Source of the DNA: Maylandia zebra
Lineage: Eukaryota; Chordata; Actinopteri; Cichliformes; Cichlidae
DNA length: 64,000 nt
Assembly (NCBI RefSeq): GCF_041146795.1
Contig: NC_135172.1
Span: 12,142,137 to 12,206,136, forward strand
Direction: 5' to 3'
This document shows, in pieces, positions 19,904 to 31,687 of the stretch. The translations under genes and the position numbers were made by a program. The notes under the pieces were generated by a model that was not told the origin of the DNA, did no database searches, and saw only the letters and a program-made list of their open reading frames with translations. How positions within the stretch are numbered: position 1 is the first letter of the stretch; each line of letters begins with the position of its first letter.

Positions 19904-20898
19904 CATGGCAACGGGAGGAAACAACCCGGCAAAATAACACATGACAGCGAGATAAATTTATATTGGCATGTGTATTCAGAGTGTTACCACTATTCTAGGA
20001 TTTCTATTGTCAGAATAATATTTGTGACTTTAGACCTTTATTTAAACTGTAGACTTGCTTGAACTTAAGAAAGTAGAAGGTTGGTTTGTTATGCTTCAAG
20101 GTTGGATTTTATTAATGAAAACATTAAAGGGAAAAATGTTAACAAGCAAACAAACCTTACTAAAAATGTTCATGTTATTCATTGCATTATACAACAGAGG
20201 TCCAGAGTCCAAATGTGACCTCTAGCACCAAACGCTTGCTGCAGCTGTTGGTGTCAGAGGTGACGCACAAGGTATCAGGTTTTCTGTGTGATTACTTTTT
20301 CATATAGGACCAAGTATGTTTGGATAGCGTTTTGCCCTTGAAAACTGCCGTTGAATATTAGACATTGTTGTCTAATGTTATAAATGTATTGATGTGAAAG
20401 GTGTAAGTGTGACAAATATGGAATAAGATAGGAAATGAGAAAGGAGGCAAATACTTGTTCACAGGGCTATAGTCTGTAAATGGTCTTCTTTTGGCTATAG
20501 TAGATCTTTTACTTGTTCCTTTTTTAATTGTTTGTTAAAATAGTTTTTTCGATCATATTGAGTATAGAGGAATGCAACTGTGAGCTTTAGCAATTATCCC
20601 GCTTCAACAGGACCGTGATCCCGATGTGTGAGACAGCAGGGTGCTGCCACTGGTGTTGTAATGTGTGATTTAGTTCCTCCTAACATTTCAGTTTTCTTCC
20701 AGTATCTATCCTCTGTGATTACTGGCTCTTTAGACAGATTTAATAGAAGTGTGTGAGCTATTGGCTCAGTATAAAGGGTCAGTAGTGTTTTCATGTCACC
20801 TATCCATCCTCCATTTAGTCACCCAAAGCATGTAGTAAATACTGCTCACTTTTATTCACCTTCTCTTAAATCCAGAAAAATTCCCACTTGTTAACGTT

Positions 20899-20900
<2 letters not shown>
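19904..20900. other. Intergenic or intronic, nothing recognised
   Basis: AT-rich with no long open frame. It may include intron of the KIF1-type gene that follows. Confidence 0.4.
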
Positions 20901-20936
<36 letters not shown>

Positions 20937-20963
20937 GTGTGTGTGCGTGTGTGTGTGTGTGTG
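20901..20963 (+). repeat. (GT)n microsatellite at a splice acceptor
   Basis: About 31 GT units with two GC interruptions end four bases before the AG (20966-20967) of the next exon. The usual pyrimidine tract is thus replaced by alternating GT. Confidence 0.9.
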
Positions 20964-20967
20964 CCAG

Positions 20968-21493
20968 TTGCAGCCTCCAAGTTGAACACCATCACCAAAT
21001 CCAACCTGGGTCAGTGTGTCAGCAAGTACGACCTGCTGGTCTGGTTTGAGATCAGCGAGCTGGAGCCCACTGGAGAGTGAGTATCCACCTGGAGTGTTAT
21101 ATTCACGCACAAGCTTTAAAGGAACCATAAAAATGATCTCCAGGAAGAATATTATAAGTTGGGATGTTGTGTCACCTCCTCCCTCCATGCACAGGTACAT
21201 CCCAGCCATCGTGGATCACAGTGGAGGCCTGCCCTGTCATGGTACCTACCTGCTGCACCAGGTACAGGATTGGTGCACATGTTGTTTCCTTATTACTCAC
21301 ACAGTGGTAACTGCTTCCTTTGTACACAGTTGAATATCTTCTTTTAAAGCGTAATGTTGCTCTAGCTGTGCTCACTGTGATCCTGAGCTCCTGTTATGTT
21401 TGCTGCAGGGGATCCAGCGGAGGATCACAGTGACCCTCATCCACGAGAAGGGCAGCGAGCTCCATTGGAAAGATGTTCGTGAGCTGGTTGTAG
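20968..21493 (+). pseudogene. kif1b: KIF1B-type kinesin-3, three middle-tail exons
   Basis: Exons 20968-21076, 21195-21261 and 21409-21493 with clean AG/GT borders and matching phases. They read [60 protein letters not shown] and DVRELVVG. This is the DUF3694-type tail region of KIF1A/KIF1B, motors of axonal vesicle transport. The exons that should follow (about 100 residues up to VTGIYELSLCK) are missing. A HERC fragment and LRRC31 exons come next instead. No frameshift is seen in this block. Confidence 0.8.
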
Positions 21494-22830
21494 GTGAGCA
21501 GCCTGCCTTTAGGGTCTAGTCGTGCTATACCTCTGTGTAGAAAACAAAACCCCAAAGCACCGAAACAATGTTTTATAGTGTTTGTGTGCTTTTGATAGAG
21601 GAAGACAGGACAGAACATCATTAAAGGGATTTGACTTTGTGAGATCACCCTGAAAACGCACCACTCGGTTCACTCTGAGATATTTTCAGTCTGGAAAGAT
21701 GAATCTGTCGGGCTTCAGGCTGCTTCTCACTTTAAGCAGTTCATGCTGTAGCTGATGGACCAAAAATGACATTTGATATTTTAGACATTCAGCTGCTGAC
21801 TCTGAAGCCAACAGGCTCTTGAGTGTGGATGATTGTGTTGGTACTGGATGCTGTGATCAAACAGCTGTTCTGATCTGTCTTCATTCATGCCTGTTGTTAT
21901 TAAGCCTCCTAAGCTCCAAACCAGTAAAAGCAATCTTTGGAGGCAACACCCTTTTTAGTACTTTGCTGTATTTGTTTGTGATTGTGTGACACTGAACCAC
22001 AGTGCTATGTATATCCTCTGTAACACTCAGACGTTTCCAGATCAGTGTTTCCCCCTCAGCTGTTTCTCACTATAGAGTCTTTCCTCTGTAACAATGAGGC
22101 ACCAGCAGAGCATATCTGGCTCCCAGTCTGTGGCTGATAGTGCCCCCTGCTGTTAATAACAGGAACAGTGTAACCTTGTATGGAGCTCATAGTGATGGTC
22201 TGAAGATTGCTGCTGCAAGGCAGTAATTTGTATCCATGTGTGCTGTCTATTCTGAGCATATGCAGTTATGTGAGCTCTCAGGTTTTATGTATCAGGACAT
22301 AATTAAAAACAATCAGGTCCTTAGTAGGTCTTAATATGAGGTAAATGCAACCTCAGATGAACAGCACAGAACACATTATACCAGGTCATTATTTATTTAA
22401 CACACACTGAGCCGAAATTCAGATGTTTCAAAAACTAAGACATCCAAGACTATTTCCATAATTATTTAAGAGGGTCAGTATTAGCCAAGTGCTAATCAAG
22501 TGCACTAGATCATCAGTAAGTGTAACCACTACTGTCAGTTTGCTGGTGTGGCGTATTCAGGTAAGTGGTAACATACTGAGGAGGAGAGAAGCAGTTGTTG
22601 ATACCCATGAATGTGGGAAGGCTTTGAAGTCGATCATTTTACAGCAAGAAAGATTATTCGCAAGTTAAAAAATCAAAGATTATCTTATATCTTATCTAAC
22701 TATGAAGATGATGTTCTGGATAATCTCTACATGGACTTTTGGTATGTGTTTTACTATAGAAGATGATCAGTAATCTGTCTCATTCTCAGGTTTTGCAGCT
22801 AAACTCATCTGATTTATAACTAATTTACAG
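21494..22830. other. Intron-like stretch; possible Tc1-type relic at 22560-22690
   Basis: No exon is recognised. Near 22585-22690 the words GTGGGAAGGCTTTGAAGTCG and CAAGAAAGATTATTCGCAAG recall degenerate Tc1-type transposase N-termini found widely in fish. The match is weak. Confidence 0.35.
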
Positions 22831-24412
22831 ATAATCTGGGATGGAACAGATGTTGACCTGGATCCTCAAACTCCTGGAAAGCCACTGACAGGTCAAAATA
22901 AGTAAGCATATAAAACATGAAGTGTTTGTGAGGTTCATCTGCAGCACCTTTGTCTCTGTGAAATGTTTGCTAATTTAACATTTTCCCTCCTAAACAGGAA
23001 GGAGTTTGTGGAGGCCTATGTGAATCATGCCTTCAACACATCAGTGGAGAATCTGTTCCAGGAGTTCAAGCGAGGCTTCTTCCTGGTGTGTGAGCAGGAT
23101 TTGGTGAGGCTGTTTCGACCAGAGGAGCTGCAGGGAGTGCTGGTCGGCCAGGACGTGCATGACTGGGAAAAGTTCAAACAGGTACAGTCAGCCAAACAGA
23201 CACAGGCTGTAGTTTCACAGCTGTCCTGTAGCACAATAACTGTGTACTGCATACTGTCAAAAGCATTCAGTCGGCTGCTTTAACACAAATATGAACTTGA
23301 GTCACATCTCAGTCTTAATCCAGACTTTTGTATGATAGTATAATATAATAGTCAGCCCACCCTTCGCAGCTATAACTGCTTCCACTCTTCTGGGAAAGCT
23401 TTCCACAAGGTTTAGGTGTGTTTATGGGAATTTTTTGACTATTCTTCCAGAGGTGCATTTGTGGTGTCAGACACTGACGTTGGAGGAGAAGGCCTGGCTC
23501 ACAGTTGCTGCTCTAATTCATCCCAAAGATGTTCTATCAGGTTGAGGTCAGGACTCTGTGCAGGCTAGTCCAGTTCTTCTACACCAAACTCACTCATCCA
23601 TGTCTTTATGGACCTTGTATTGTGCACTGGTGCCCAGCCATGTGCACACATGCCCACACTTTACACTTGGCACAGTGCAGTCAGACAAGTACTTCTGGCA
23701 ACCACCAAACCCTGACACATCCATCGGATTGCCAGTCAGAGAAGTGTGATTCGTCACTCCAGTAAACACATCTCCACTGCTTTAGAGTCCAGTGTTGAGA
23801 TGCTTAAATCACTCCATCTGACGCTTTGCATTGTGTTTGTCAGTGTAAGGCTGGGATGCAGCTGCTCAGCCATGGAAACCAATGAAGTTTGGACATCTGT
23901 AACAACAGCAGACTGCAGATATTGGTGACTTAAGTGCACTATGAGCCTTAGCATCAGCTGACTCGCTGTCATTTCCAATTACTTCCACTTTGTTATAATA
24001 TCACTAACAGCTGACTATGGAATATTTAATAGCGAGGAAATTTCATGACTGGACTTGTTGCACTGGTGCATCCTATCACATTACCATGCTGGAATTCATT
24101 CAGTTCCTGAGAGCGACTCGTCCTTTCACACATGTTTGTAGAAGTAGTCTGCATGCCTAGGTGCTTGATCTAATACACCTGTGTCCATGGAAGTGATTGG
24201 AACACATTAATTGAATGATTTGGATGTGTTAGGGAATACTTTTGGCAACATAGTGTATGCCTGACCTTACAAACTCTATGATTATAACAGTCATTTTCAC
24301 TGTTTTCAGAACACAAGTTATGGTTGGAGATATCATGACCGCCACCCCACCATACAGATGTTTTGGGAGGTATTTGATGAACTAACTGAAGAGCAGAGGA
24401 AAGATTTCCTTC
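22831..24412 (+). pseudogene. HERC-type HECT domain fragment, three exons
   Basis: Exons 22831-22901, 22998-23181 and 24310-24412, phases consistent. They read IIWDGTDVDLDPQTPGKPLT, KEFVEAYVNHAFNTSVENLF, FFLVCEQDLVRLFRPEELQG and HPTIQMFWEVFDELTEEQRK. This is the N-lobe and hinge of a HERC-family HECT ubiquitin ligase (HERC3/4/5/6-like). The C-lobe, with the catalytic cysteine that carries ubiquitin, is not present; LRRC31-like exons start 140 bases later. Nothing of the RCC1 repeats is in the window. The fragment cannot be a ligase. A Tc1 relic lies in its second intron. Confidence 0.78.
23335..24257 (-). mobile_element. Degenerate Tc1-type element in the HECT intron
   Basis: The right end is GAATACTTTTGGCAACATAGTG followed by TA at 24256-24257, the Tc1 terminus that reads CACTATGTTGCCAAAAG on the other strand. 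Antisense transposase words (ATGTTCTATCAGGTTGAGGT, TCCATGTCTTTATGGACC) run through 23530-23640. Many stops; the left end is not clear. Confidence 0.7.
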
Positions 24413-24554
24413 GTAAGTACTTGCTGAAGCCTCCATTATGATATGTTACTGAAATCACACTGTATCATATAAAACATTAGATTTTTCTGTGCTTTACCAA
24501 GATACATTAGAGAGCAGCATTGTTCTGATTAATATACTGTAAAGCTGCTTCTAG

Positions 24555-24902
24555 CTGGTGGACTGAGCCGCCTCACCTTTCACCTGGCTCACGTCACACA
24601 CCTGGAGAGACTCGACCTCCACCTGTGTTGCCTCACGCGAGATGATCTAGAGGCTCTGAGTCAGTTGCTACCAATCTCACACGCCGGACACTAATCGCAT
24701 GCTCGCTGCAGCAGTCATGTGACTCGTTGTTTTTCAGTCCAGGTGCTGCCCTCTCTCACTGCACTGACCGAGCTTGATGTGTCATCCAATAAGGAAGTGG
24801 GAGGTGTGGTCCACCTGCTGGTCTCCGCCCTCCCTGCGACACAAATGAGGAGGCTGCCATTCAACAGCTGCTACATGAGCAACGAGTCCTTCACTGCTCT
24901 GG

Positions 24903-24936
<34 letters not shown>

Positions 24937-25872
24937 TTTATTTATAGAAGTTTTCCTTCAAGTCATTCTCCCTGAATACCTCTTCCACCCTCTAGCCTGA
25001 AATGGTGAAAACTTTGTGTTTATGCATCAGCCCTGGCGGTGTCCTATCTGCGCACGGTGGATATTTCCTGGTGTAAAGTGGTTGGCGGTCACTTGGCGCT
25101 CCTGCTGGATGCTCTGCAGCCATCAGTCGTCAGCGAGCTCCGTCTTTGCAGCTGCGAGCTCACCACTGATGACATGCAACATCTGGGTAACTAACACACA
25201 ATGACATTATACTTTTTCTTTTTTGGTCTGTAGTGGATCATTAGGCTGCATAAATGTATATTAAGACAAGTAAAGCCTGAAGGAAATTGATATTTCTTTC
25301 ATTTATTTCATGCTGCCAGCATCTGTAGCTGTCGTATAAAACAAAACAATGAAACTATTCGGTGTTATTTTTGTCTCCATCAGAAACATTGTGAACAAAA
25401 CAGTAAAGTGAACAGGCATAAAGTGATCAGTTATCAATGGGTCCTCTTCCTCTGTGCAGCTGCCGTGTGCAGACGGGGCTGTCTCTCCTCACTCCGTGCA
25501 CTGGATCTGTCCTACAACAGCTTGGTGGGAGACAACGGTTGGTGCAGTCTGTTTGCAGCAGGAGGTCTGGGCTCTCTGGAAGACGTGGATGTCAGTTTGC
25601 GACCTTCAACCTCTGCTCCGTGCTCAGCCTGGCTGCCCGCTCTGCTCCGAGCTCTGCCTCAAATGCCGGCGCTGGCTCGACTGGCCATGCAGAGGTGGAC
25701 AGCTGACTGTCAGGAGAGAGAGCAGCTGAGGTACTGTCTGAAAAAGAGGAGCGTCCTGCTGGAAAGGGATCCAGATTTACAAGACACATCATCAACATGT
25801 AAAGGGAACAGTCAGGAGAGCCTAGAAGAGAGTCCGCCTGAGGAGATTGGAGCTTTATTATTATTTTTTTAA
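24555..25872 (+). CDS. lrrc31: LRRC31-like protein, 3' exons
   Basis: Exons 24555-24661, 24738-24902, 25031-25186 and 25460-25872, each joining in phase 1. Each of the first three encodes one RNI-type leucine-rich repeat (LERLDLHLCCLTRDDLEAL, LTELDVSSNKEVGGVV, LRTVDISWCKVVGGHLALLL). The last has SLRALDLSYNSLVGDNG and an acidic tail ending in GALLLFF. The layout and sequence recall LRRC31, a cytoplasmic epithelial protein. The 5' exons are missing: HERC-type sequence lies directly upstream, so this is a truncated copy. No stop or frameshift was seen in the part present. Confidence 0.68.
24904..24933 (+). repeat. (CA)n microsatellite right after an LRRC31 splice donor
   Basis: About 14 CA units begin within two bases of the GTAACA donor. 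Confidence 0.85.
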
Positions 25873-27189
25873 GTCTCTGTTACCACAAGAAGGTCAGTGT
25901 TGACGTCAGCTGCATCACGTCTGATGTAAACTGTGTCACACGTGATGGTTTCAGGGAATACTGGGAACTTACAGAGTTAAGCACAGCTGGTGTGGGTTAT
26001 CATATTTGTCGTCTCTCACCTTGGCTGCAGGGTCTGGGTCTTTCCAATGCAGCAGTCCTAACACTTGAGACACACATGCCGAGAAGTGGGGATACCTGGA
26101 AATGGACAAAGGCTTTCAGCAGAGTTTTAAAGCAGCTATTCAGGAAAAGAGCTGTGAATTATCTGCATACCTTGTTAGGTAATCAGCTATTTTGGGGTTC
26201 TTTAACAAATCAACCAAAAGGTCGACTGAGTATTTTCTCGTCAGAGTACCATCACCGTTCACGATGATGTTGAGCACAAGCTGGAGCGTTTGATGGATGT
26301 TCTTTGCATCAAAGAGCTACGAGGAAATCCCAGAGAGTAGAGACAGGATATTATGTGAATCAGCATGAATGTTGTTTGTTGTTCAACAGATAAAAACAAG
26401 AAGAGAAAATAGAAACAAAGTAAAAAAGGAACAATTGTTTCTGCCGTTAAGAAAAAAAAATTGAGTCATGGCAGAGACCTGCAGAAGTCTTGAGTCTCAT
26501 TTGATGACATTTTGTCAGATTGCCTTGTAATTTAAAAAAAACAAAACTGTTTTTTGAGCAAAAGTTCTCCAGGTTTTTTTGGAGTTCTTTCAAAGTTTTC
26601 TTATTTTTGGACGTTAGCTGCTTTTTCACTCTTTTTCAGTCCAGTCTGTGCATCTGAACATTTACAGAAAGATTTCTTTGTTTCGTCTTTAGACACTTTG
26701 TTAAACGCAGATCCCAGCAGAGTTCGCCTACCTTCTCTCCAACCTTCTCAGGTTTTGTGGATATTATACATGGTTATGCTGAGGATATGTCGGCTACTTT
26801 CCACTGGAAATGCCTTTTGGTTAAACTGTCAGCGAGGAATTTGCACTGTTACATTTTTATATAACTTTAATGCAAAAAAAACAGCTGCTTGTTTAAGTGA
26901 AAATACACTGATGGGGTTTTTTTCTATTCATGAACAGGAGTGTGATCAGTTTAATAAAAGAAAAAATAACCATAACCAAGATATGAGGGGAAATCTTGGA
27001 CAAATACAAGCAGACTGGAGCAGCCAGCGTTCAAAACACCGACGTTCAAGGTAACAGAAGGTTCCCGAGCCACATCCACCCAGCTGGTTTCTGTGTTTCT
27101 TGTGTATTTGTGTACACTGTGACTTCATGGCTGTCTTGGGCTCCAGCTCTTGTTTTGGTGTCTCATTAATTTGATTTAATGTCCTGCTT
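25873..27189. other. AT-rich stretch, no gene recognised
   Basis: Open frames up to 166 codons occur but show no known domain and no flanking splice pattern. Probably 3' flank of the LRRC31 fragment. Confidence 0.4.
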
Positions 27190-27672
27190 AGTGATAACAT
27201 CACTCTTGGCCTCCCTGCACTGGCTTCCAATTGAATTTAGGATTCATTTTCAAGTTCTTTTATTGGTTTTTAAATCTTTAAATGGTCTGGCACCTGCTGA
27301 AGCCCTATGTCCCCACTCGTTCGCTCCGGTCAGCTGAGCAGCTGTTGCTCTCAGTCCCCAAATCACGGCTGAAACTGAGAGGAGACCGAGCGTTCTCTAT
27401 CGTGGCTCCTAAGCTTTGGAATAATCTTCCTCTTCACATTAGGCAATCGACATCAGTGCTGGTTTTTAAATCCAGATTGAAAAAGCATTTTTATTCACTG
27501 GCTTTTGACTCAGTGGTTGACTGACTTGTATTTTATTGTTTTTCGCTATGTTTATTATTGTATCGTATTTATTATTCTTATGGTATCTATTATGTTTCTA
27601 TTGTTCAGCAGTTTGGTCAGCCTTGTGTGTTTTTAAAGTGCTATATAAATAAACAATGATGATGATGATGAA
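27190..27672 (+). mobile_element. 5'-truncated L2/Maui-type LINE, 3' end
   Basis: Reads LHWLPIEFRI, then PYVPTRSLRSAEQLLLSVPK, then FSIVAPKLWNNLPLHIRQST and VFKSRLKKHFYSLAF. This is the C-terminus of an L2 reverse transcriptase. It ends in AAAGTGCTATATAAATAA and a short (GAT)n tail, the normal L2 terminus. Confidence 0.8.
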
Positions 27673-28497
27673 CATAGTAACGTGTGTTGGGTTGCTCTGT
27701 CTTCAGACTCACTGTCAGACTGATTAGACAGTGAGTCTGAAGGTGAGAGTCCTCACTGCCCACGCCTGTCTTTGGGTCTGACCAACACCGTTTCCTGTGT
27801 GTCATTCCCCCCTCGCCTTCCCCCCATCCGTCCTGTCTGCACTGACCTCTCCAATAAAGACAAAAGGCCTCATTTTCTGAAACTCTTCCTATCCCATCAC
27901 CTTGCGAAGAATCACTTCACCATGTTGATTAATAAGGACGGTGGGAATGGTTTGAAGTCTCGTCACAGAAAATGTGCCAAAGGCAAAGAATCTGAGCTTG
28001 AAATAAAATGAAATGAAAGATCAGCCCCACACAGGGGTTAAATTCAGATGGAAACTCTTATCACACAAAGAGAACAAGCGAATAAATATATCTGAGTGTG
28101 GCCCCTCGACTGTCACAGTGTAGCTGACATTTGATCTTATCATGTGTTAAAGCTATTTTAATTACTGAAGAGAACCAGTGTCAAACTCAGCCCAAGTATG
28201 GTTGTACGTTAATCCTTAAAGCAACAACGTTTTTAAAGTTGCAGCGTCATTTTTACACCACACCTAAAATCCCACTAATCGTCCGGGCTCTTCACCCTCT
28301 GACCACACGCTGGGGTATCTAACACCACATGACCCAAATGGAAACTATGTCAGCTGAAAGAAACCCATCGAAATGTGCAACACTTAAAACTTTGCCTGAT
28401 TGGAGCATGGCTTCAAATACAGCCCTGAAAACAGACAGGCGGTCGTTGGCATTTCGTTACAAAGTTTCCTTGTTCAAAACTTCTGCTTCATTATAAC
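27673..28497. other. Spacer with a perfect 16-bp hairpin, otherwise nothing recognised
   Basis: 27701-27716 and 27727-27742 are perfect inverted repeats with a 10-base loop. No exon or repeat family was recognised in the remainder. Confidence 0.5.
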
Positions 28498-30718
28498 AAC
28501 CGAGTGACTGGGATCTACGAGCTGAGCTTGTGTAAGATGTCTGACACTGGAAGCTCAGGTGAGCGGCCATGAAACATGTTTAAAGAACGGCAGCTGTTTT
28601 ATCATAATTCTGTGGAGAGCTTCATCCTAATGAGGGCTCATGTCCTGAGCAGGGATGCAGAGGAGGAGGAGGAAGGTGCTGGACACATCAGTGGCTTATG
28701 TGCGTGGAGAGGAGAACCTGGCCGGCTGGAGGCCCAGAGGAGATAGCCTCATCCTAGAGCACCAGTGGGAGCTGGAGAAGATGGAGCAGCTGCAGGAGGT
28801 GGGGCCTTAAAAGATTCATAAAGAAATAAATCTGTTTAATATCATTGAGGGAAAAATGACTTTTCAGCTCAAAGACCAAAGTGCTATTCTAAAAAGTTTT
28901 TTCTTAGAGTACAGACTTTACATGACTAACCTCCCCTCTTCTCCCCACCTCACATTCGCCCCCATCTTTCGTCCAGGTGGAAAAGACCCGTCACCTTCTG
29001 GGAGAGGCGGCTCCCGTGGGAACAGCTCCCACCACCAAGTCCCTGAGTGAGTCTCTGTCCCCCAGCGTGAGCTCCGGCACTCTGTCCACATCCACCTCCG
29101 TCTCCTCGCAGATCTCCAGCACCACCTTTGAAAGCGTGAGAAGGAGCTGGCCACCAAGGTGAGAAAAACGTGGGCTTAGTGGGCGTTCTTGTTGCTGCCT
29201 TCTTCCTTCTCTGCTCGGAGCTGATCGGTCTTGTTCCTGTTGTGTTGTAGTGCCTGCGCCTTCTGACACACACCTTCAATACTGAATACAAGCAGCTGGT
29301 GAACAGCATCAGTGACTGCAAGGTGAGAAATAATACAAAGAAATAAAAAAATAGCCTTTCTGTGTCACATCAGGGAGTTCCTATATTGACGTCTACCTCA
29401 TCCTGCTGTTGTTTCACTTCAGCTTTCTCTCATCTCACCGATCGGACGTGATCCATCCGTGACGAGCTTCAGCAGTGCCACCCTCACCCCTTCCTCTACC
29501 TCCCCCTCTCTGTCGGACTCCCGCTGTGGCTCCATGGGCCAGAAGTAAACATATTTTTAGGAACATTGACCTCGATCTGCAAACGGTTATTGACAGGTTA
29601 TCTATTTGATTCTAACTTGGTGTGATTTGTGTTAAAGGACCCCTGAGAACAGCTCACGTGCCTCCAGTCCCTCCTGCTCAGACTGTGAAAACTTCCCGAT
29701 GGTTCCCACTCTGGAGACCTCCTACCTTGCGCGGGCTGCAAAAGAACGAGTTCCTGAACTTGGTGCCTGATATTGAAGAAATGCGACCAGGGTGAGTAAT
29801 GCCATATTAACCCAAATACTGTCACTATGACATGTGTCTCACAGACCAAATGTAAGTCGACACTCATGTTCTCTAGTTCAAGCAGAAATGATGTGGATCG
29901 ATTCAAATTCCTGAGCCTGGATGATTTCAGCTGGAAACAAACCAACTCTGCTTCTTCCTCAGAAAAACAAGCGCTCTCTTAAAAAATAAATAAATGAATA
30001 AAATCTCTTCTTTTCAGATCTGTTGTGTCCAAGAAGGGTTTTCTAAGCTTCGTGGAGCCTCGCTCTAACTCATGGGGGAAGCATTTTGTGGTTGTTCGCC
30101 GGCCCTACGACTTCATCTACAACAGCGACCAGGACCCCGTGGAGCGAGGCGTCCTCAACCTCTCCACAGCACAGGTGGAATACAGCGAAGACCAGCAGGC
30201 CATGCTTAAGGTTTGAGGCAGGATAGAGAAAGGCTGGATGTAACACGTTTGTCTTTAATGAGAATTCATTCAAATTGTTTTGGTGCACGTTGATTGATGA
30301 AATGGCAAATGGACTGGGATTTATCATTTGAATGAATATGAATATAATGTGATGTTTTCTTTTCAGACGCCCAACACATTTGCAGTGTGCACAAAACATG
30401 GAGGCATCCTCTTGCAGGCCACCAACGAGAACGACATGAACGACTGGCTGTACGCTTTTAATCCTCTGCTAGCAGGAACGATAAGGTACACACACACAGA
30501 CACACACGCTCCTCTCACACCACAGTCAAACGTGCAGCTTCTGCACCCTTCAAAAACATTCCCTTCTTCTCACAACGTAAAACTCTCCCTGCAGATCTAA
30601 GCTGGCGAGGCGGCGCAGCCTTCCTCCAGCAACCCCGCTGCCAGCTCAGCTTTCCTCCTCTCTATTCCCTCCCCTCAGCTTTTTGTGTTTTTGTTTCGAT
30701 GACAATGTTTGGGTCTAA
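28498..30718 (+). pseudogene. kif1b: KIF1B-type kinesin-3, C-terminal exons with PH domain, frameshifted
   Basis: Exons: about 28498-28558 (VTGIYELSLCKMSDTGSS), 28653-28798 ([20 protein letters not shown]), 28977-29158, 29251-29322, 29423-29544, 29638-29791, 30018-30210, 30367-30485 and 30595-30718. The last four carry the PH domain that binds membrane lipids on vesicles ([49 protein letters not shown]). Two frame breaks are seen. In exon 28977-29158 the block usually found between TTFES and REKELATK is gone and the frame shifts. Near 29743 one extra base disrupts the sequence before EFLNLVPDIEEM. The first exon has no AG before it, so it is itself cut by the upstream junction. Confidence 0.8.
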
Positions 30719-31082
30719 TCTTGTTCCGCTTAGTTGTCATTCCCAAACTCTCCTAACTAAGTAGCATGTTGTAGTAGTCTACTTGTGTGTGCACGACTCT
30801 TTAGAAACTTTCCGTTTGCCAATCATCTGTACAAAAAAAATGTCTCTATCAGTGCTATTTGTCTCCTGAAATGAGTTTCATTCTATTTTGGGGGTTTTTG
30901 CTGTTGGTTTTTTAATAAATTAACATGCTCGCATGATACCTGCAGCAGTCCTCAGGAGAAGACCAGGTTTGCTCAGTTTAAAACAAAAAAACAAAAATGA
31001 ACCAAATCAGCCAGCTTACATTTGAAACCATGAAGGAAAAATCTACAGTTATCTCCAAGTGACGTGTTAGTTTATGCTCTGT
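30719..31082 (+). other. Probable 3' UTR of the KIF1B-type copy
   Basis: Follows the stop codon. TAATAAATTA at about 30913 could serve as a polyadenylation signal. No other feature seen. Confidence 0.45.
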
Positions 31083-31605
31083 GTTACGACCCGGCTCTGC
31101 TAGGCGACAGCGGACGTAACATAAACGAGCCCAGAGACTAGGGGGTTAGATAAAAAGAAAAACATAAGGTTTATTAACACAACTGAAAACCGTTAGTGAA
31201 ACAACTCACTAGGCAATAGAGTGATTTTAAACAAACATAACAACTCCAGTAACACCAATAACACCAGTAGAACACTACTCATCTAAACATCTCACAGGAG
31301 GCAACTCAAAACAAAGGCTCACATGGCAGCAGTGCAAAGGCAGGAGGGACCGTCTCCACAGTCTGTTCAAATCAACAAGTCCCTCCACGAATGAAGAATC
31401 CTCAGCCTTTTATCTTCTCAGGTGATTGCAGGCAGCTGTGTCATTGGTCTGTCGTACTCAAGGCTCCCTCAGCAGCCAATGGTGTGAGTGGTCTGGCACG
31501 CTCTGACCTGAATGAAGGTGGGGCGGGCATAGGTCCGGGCCAGCCAATCCCCCGTGAGTCCTGGAACACGTTGATTTCCATAGAGGAAGGCGGGGCCACC
31601 CCTCC
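31083..31605 (-). repeat. 3' LTR of the second Gypsy element
   Basis: Plus-strand left edge TGTTACGACC is the reverse complement of an LTR end GGTCGTAACA. On the minus strand the LTR starts after the purine tract AAGGGGAGGGG (near 31606-31618). It has a TATA-like AGATAAAAGG (reverse complement near 31409) and an AATAAA (reverse complement at about 31170). Confidence 0.65.
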
Positions 31606-31687
31606 CCTTAAAGTACCACCTATGTTGGGCAGAAGCAGACATTAAAGAGTGTGAACAAAAACAAAGAACAAACACAGCAAAACATGT

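Noticed and set aside
25992..27054. Further LRRC31 or unknown exons at 26-27 kb
   Set aside because: The frames have no splice pattern or domain and lie after the LRRC31 stop.
28950..29321. Minus-strand frames opposite KIF1B exons
   Set aside because: Antisense shadows; the plus strand has the splice borders and the KIF1B match.
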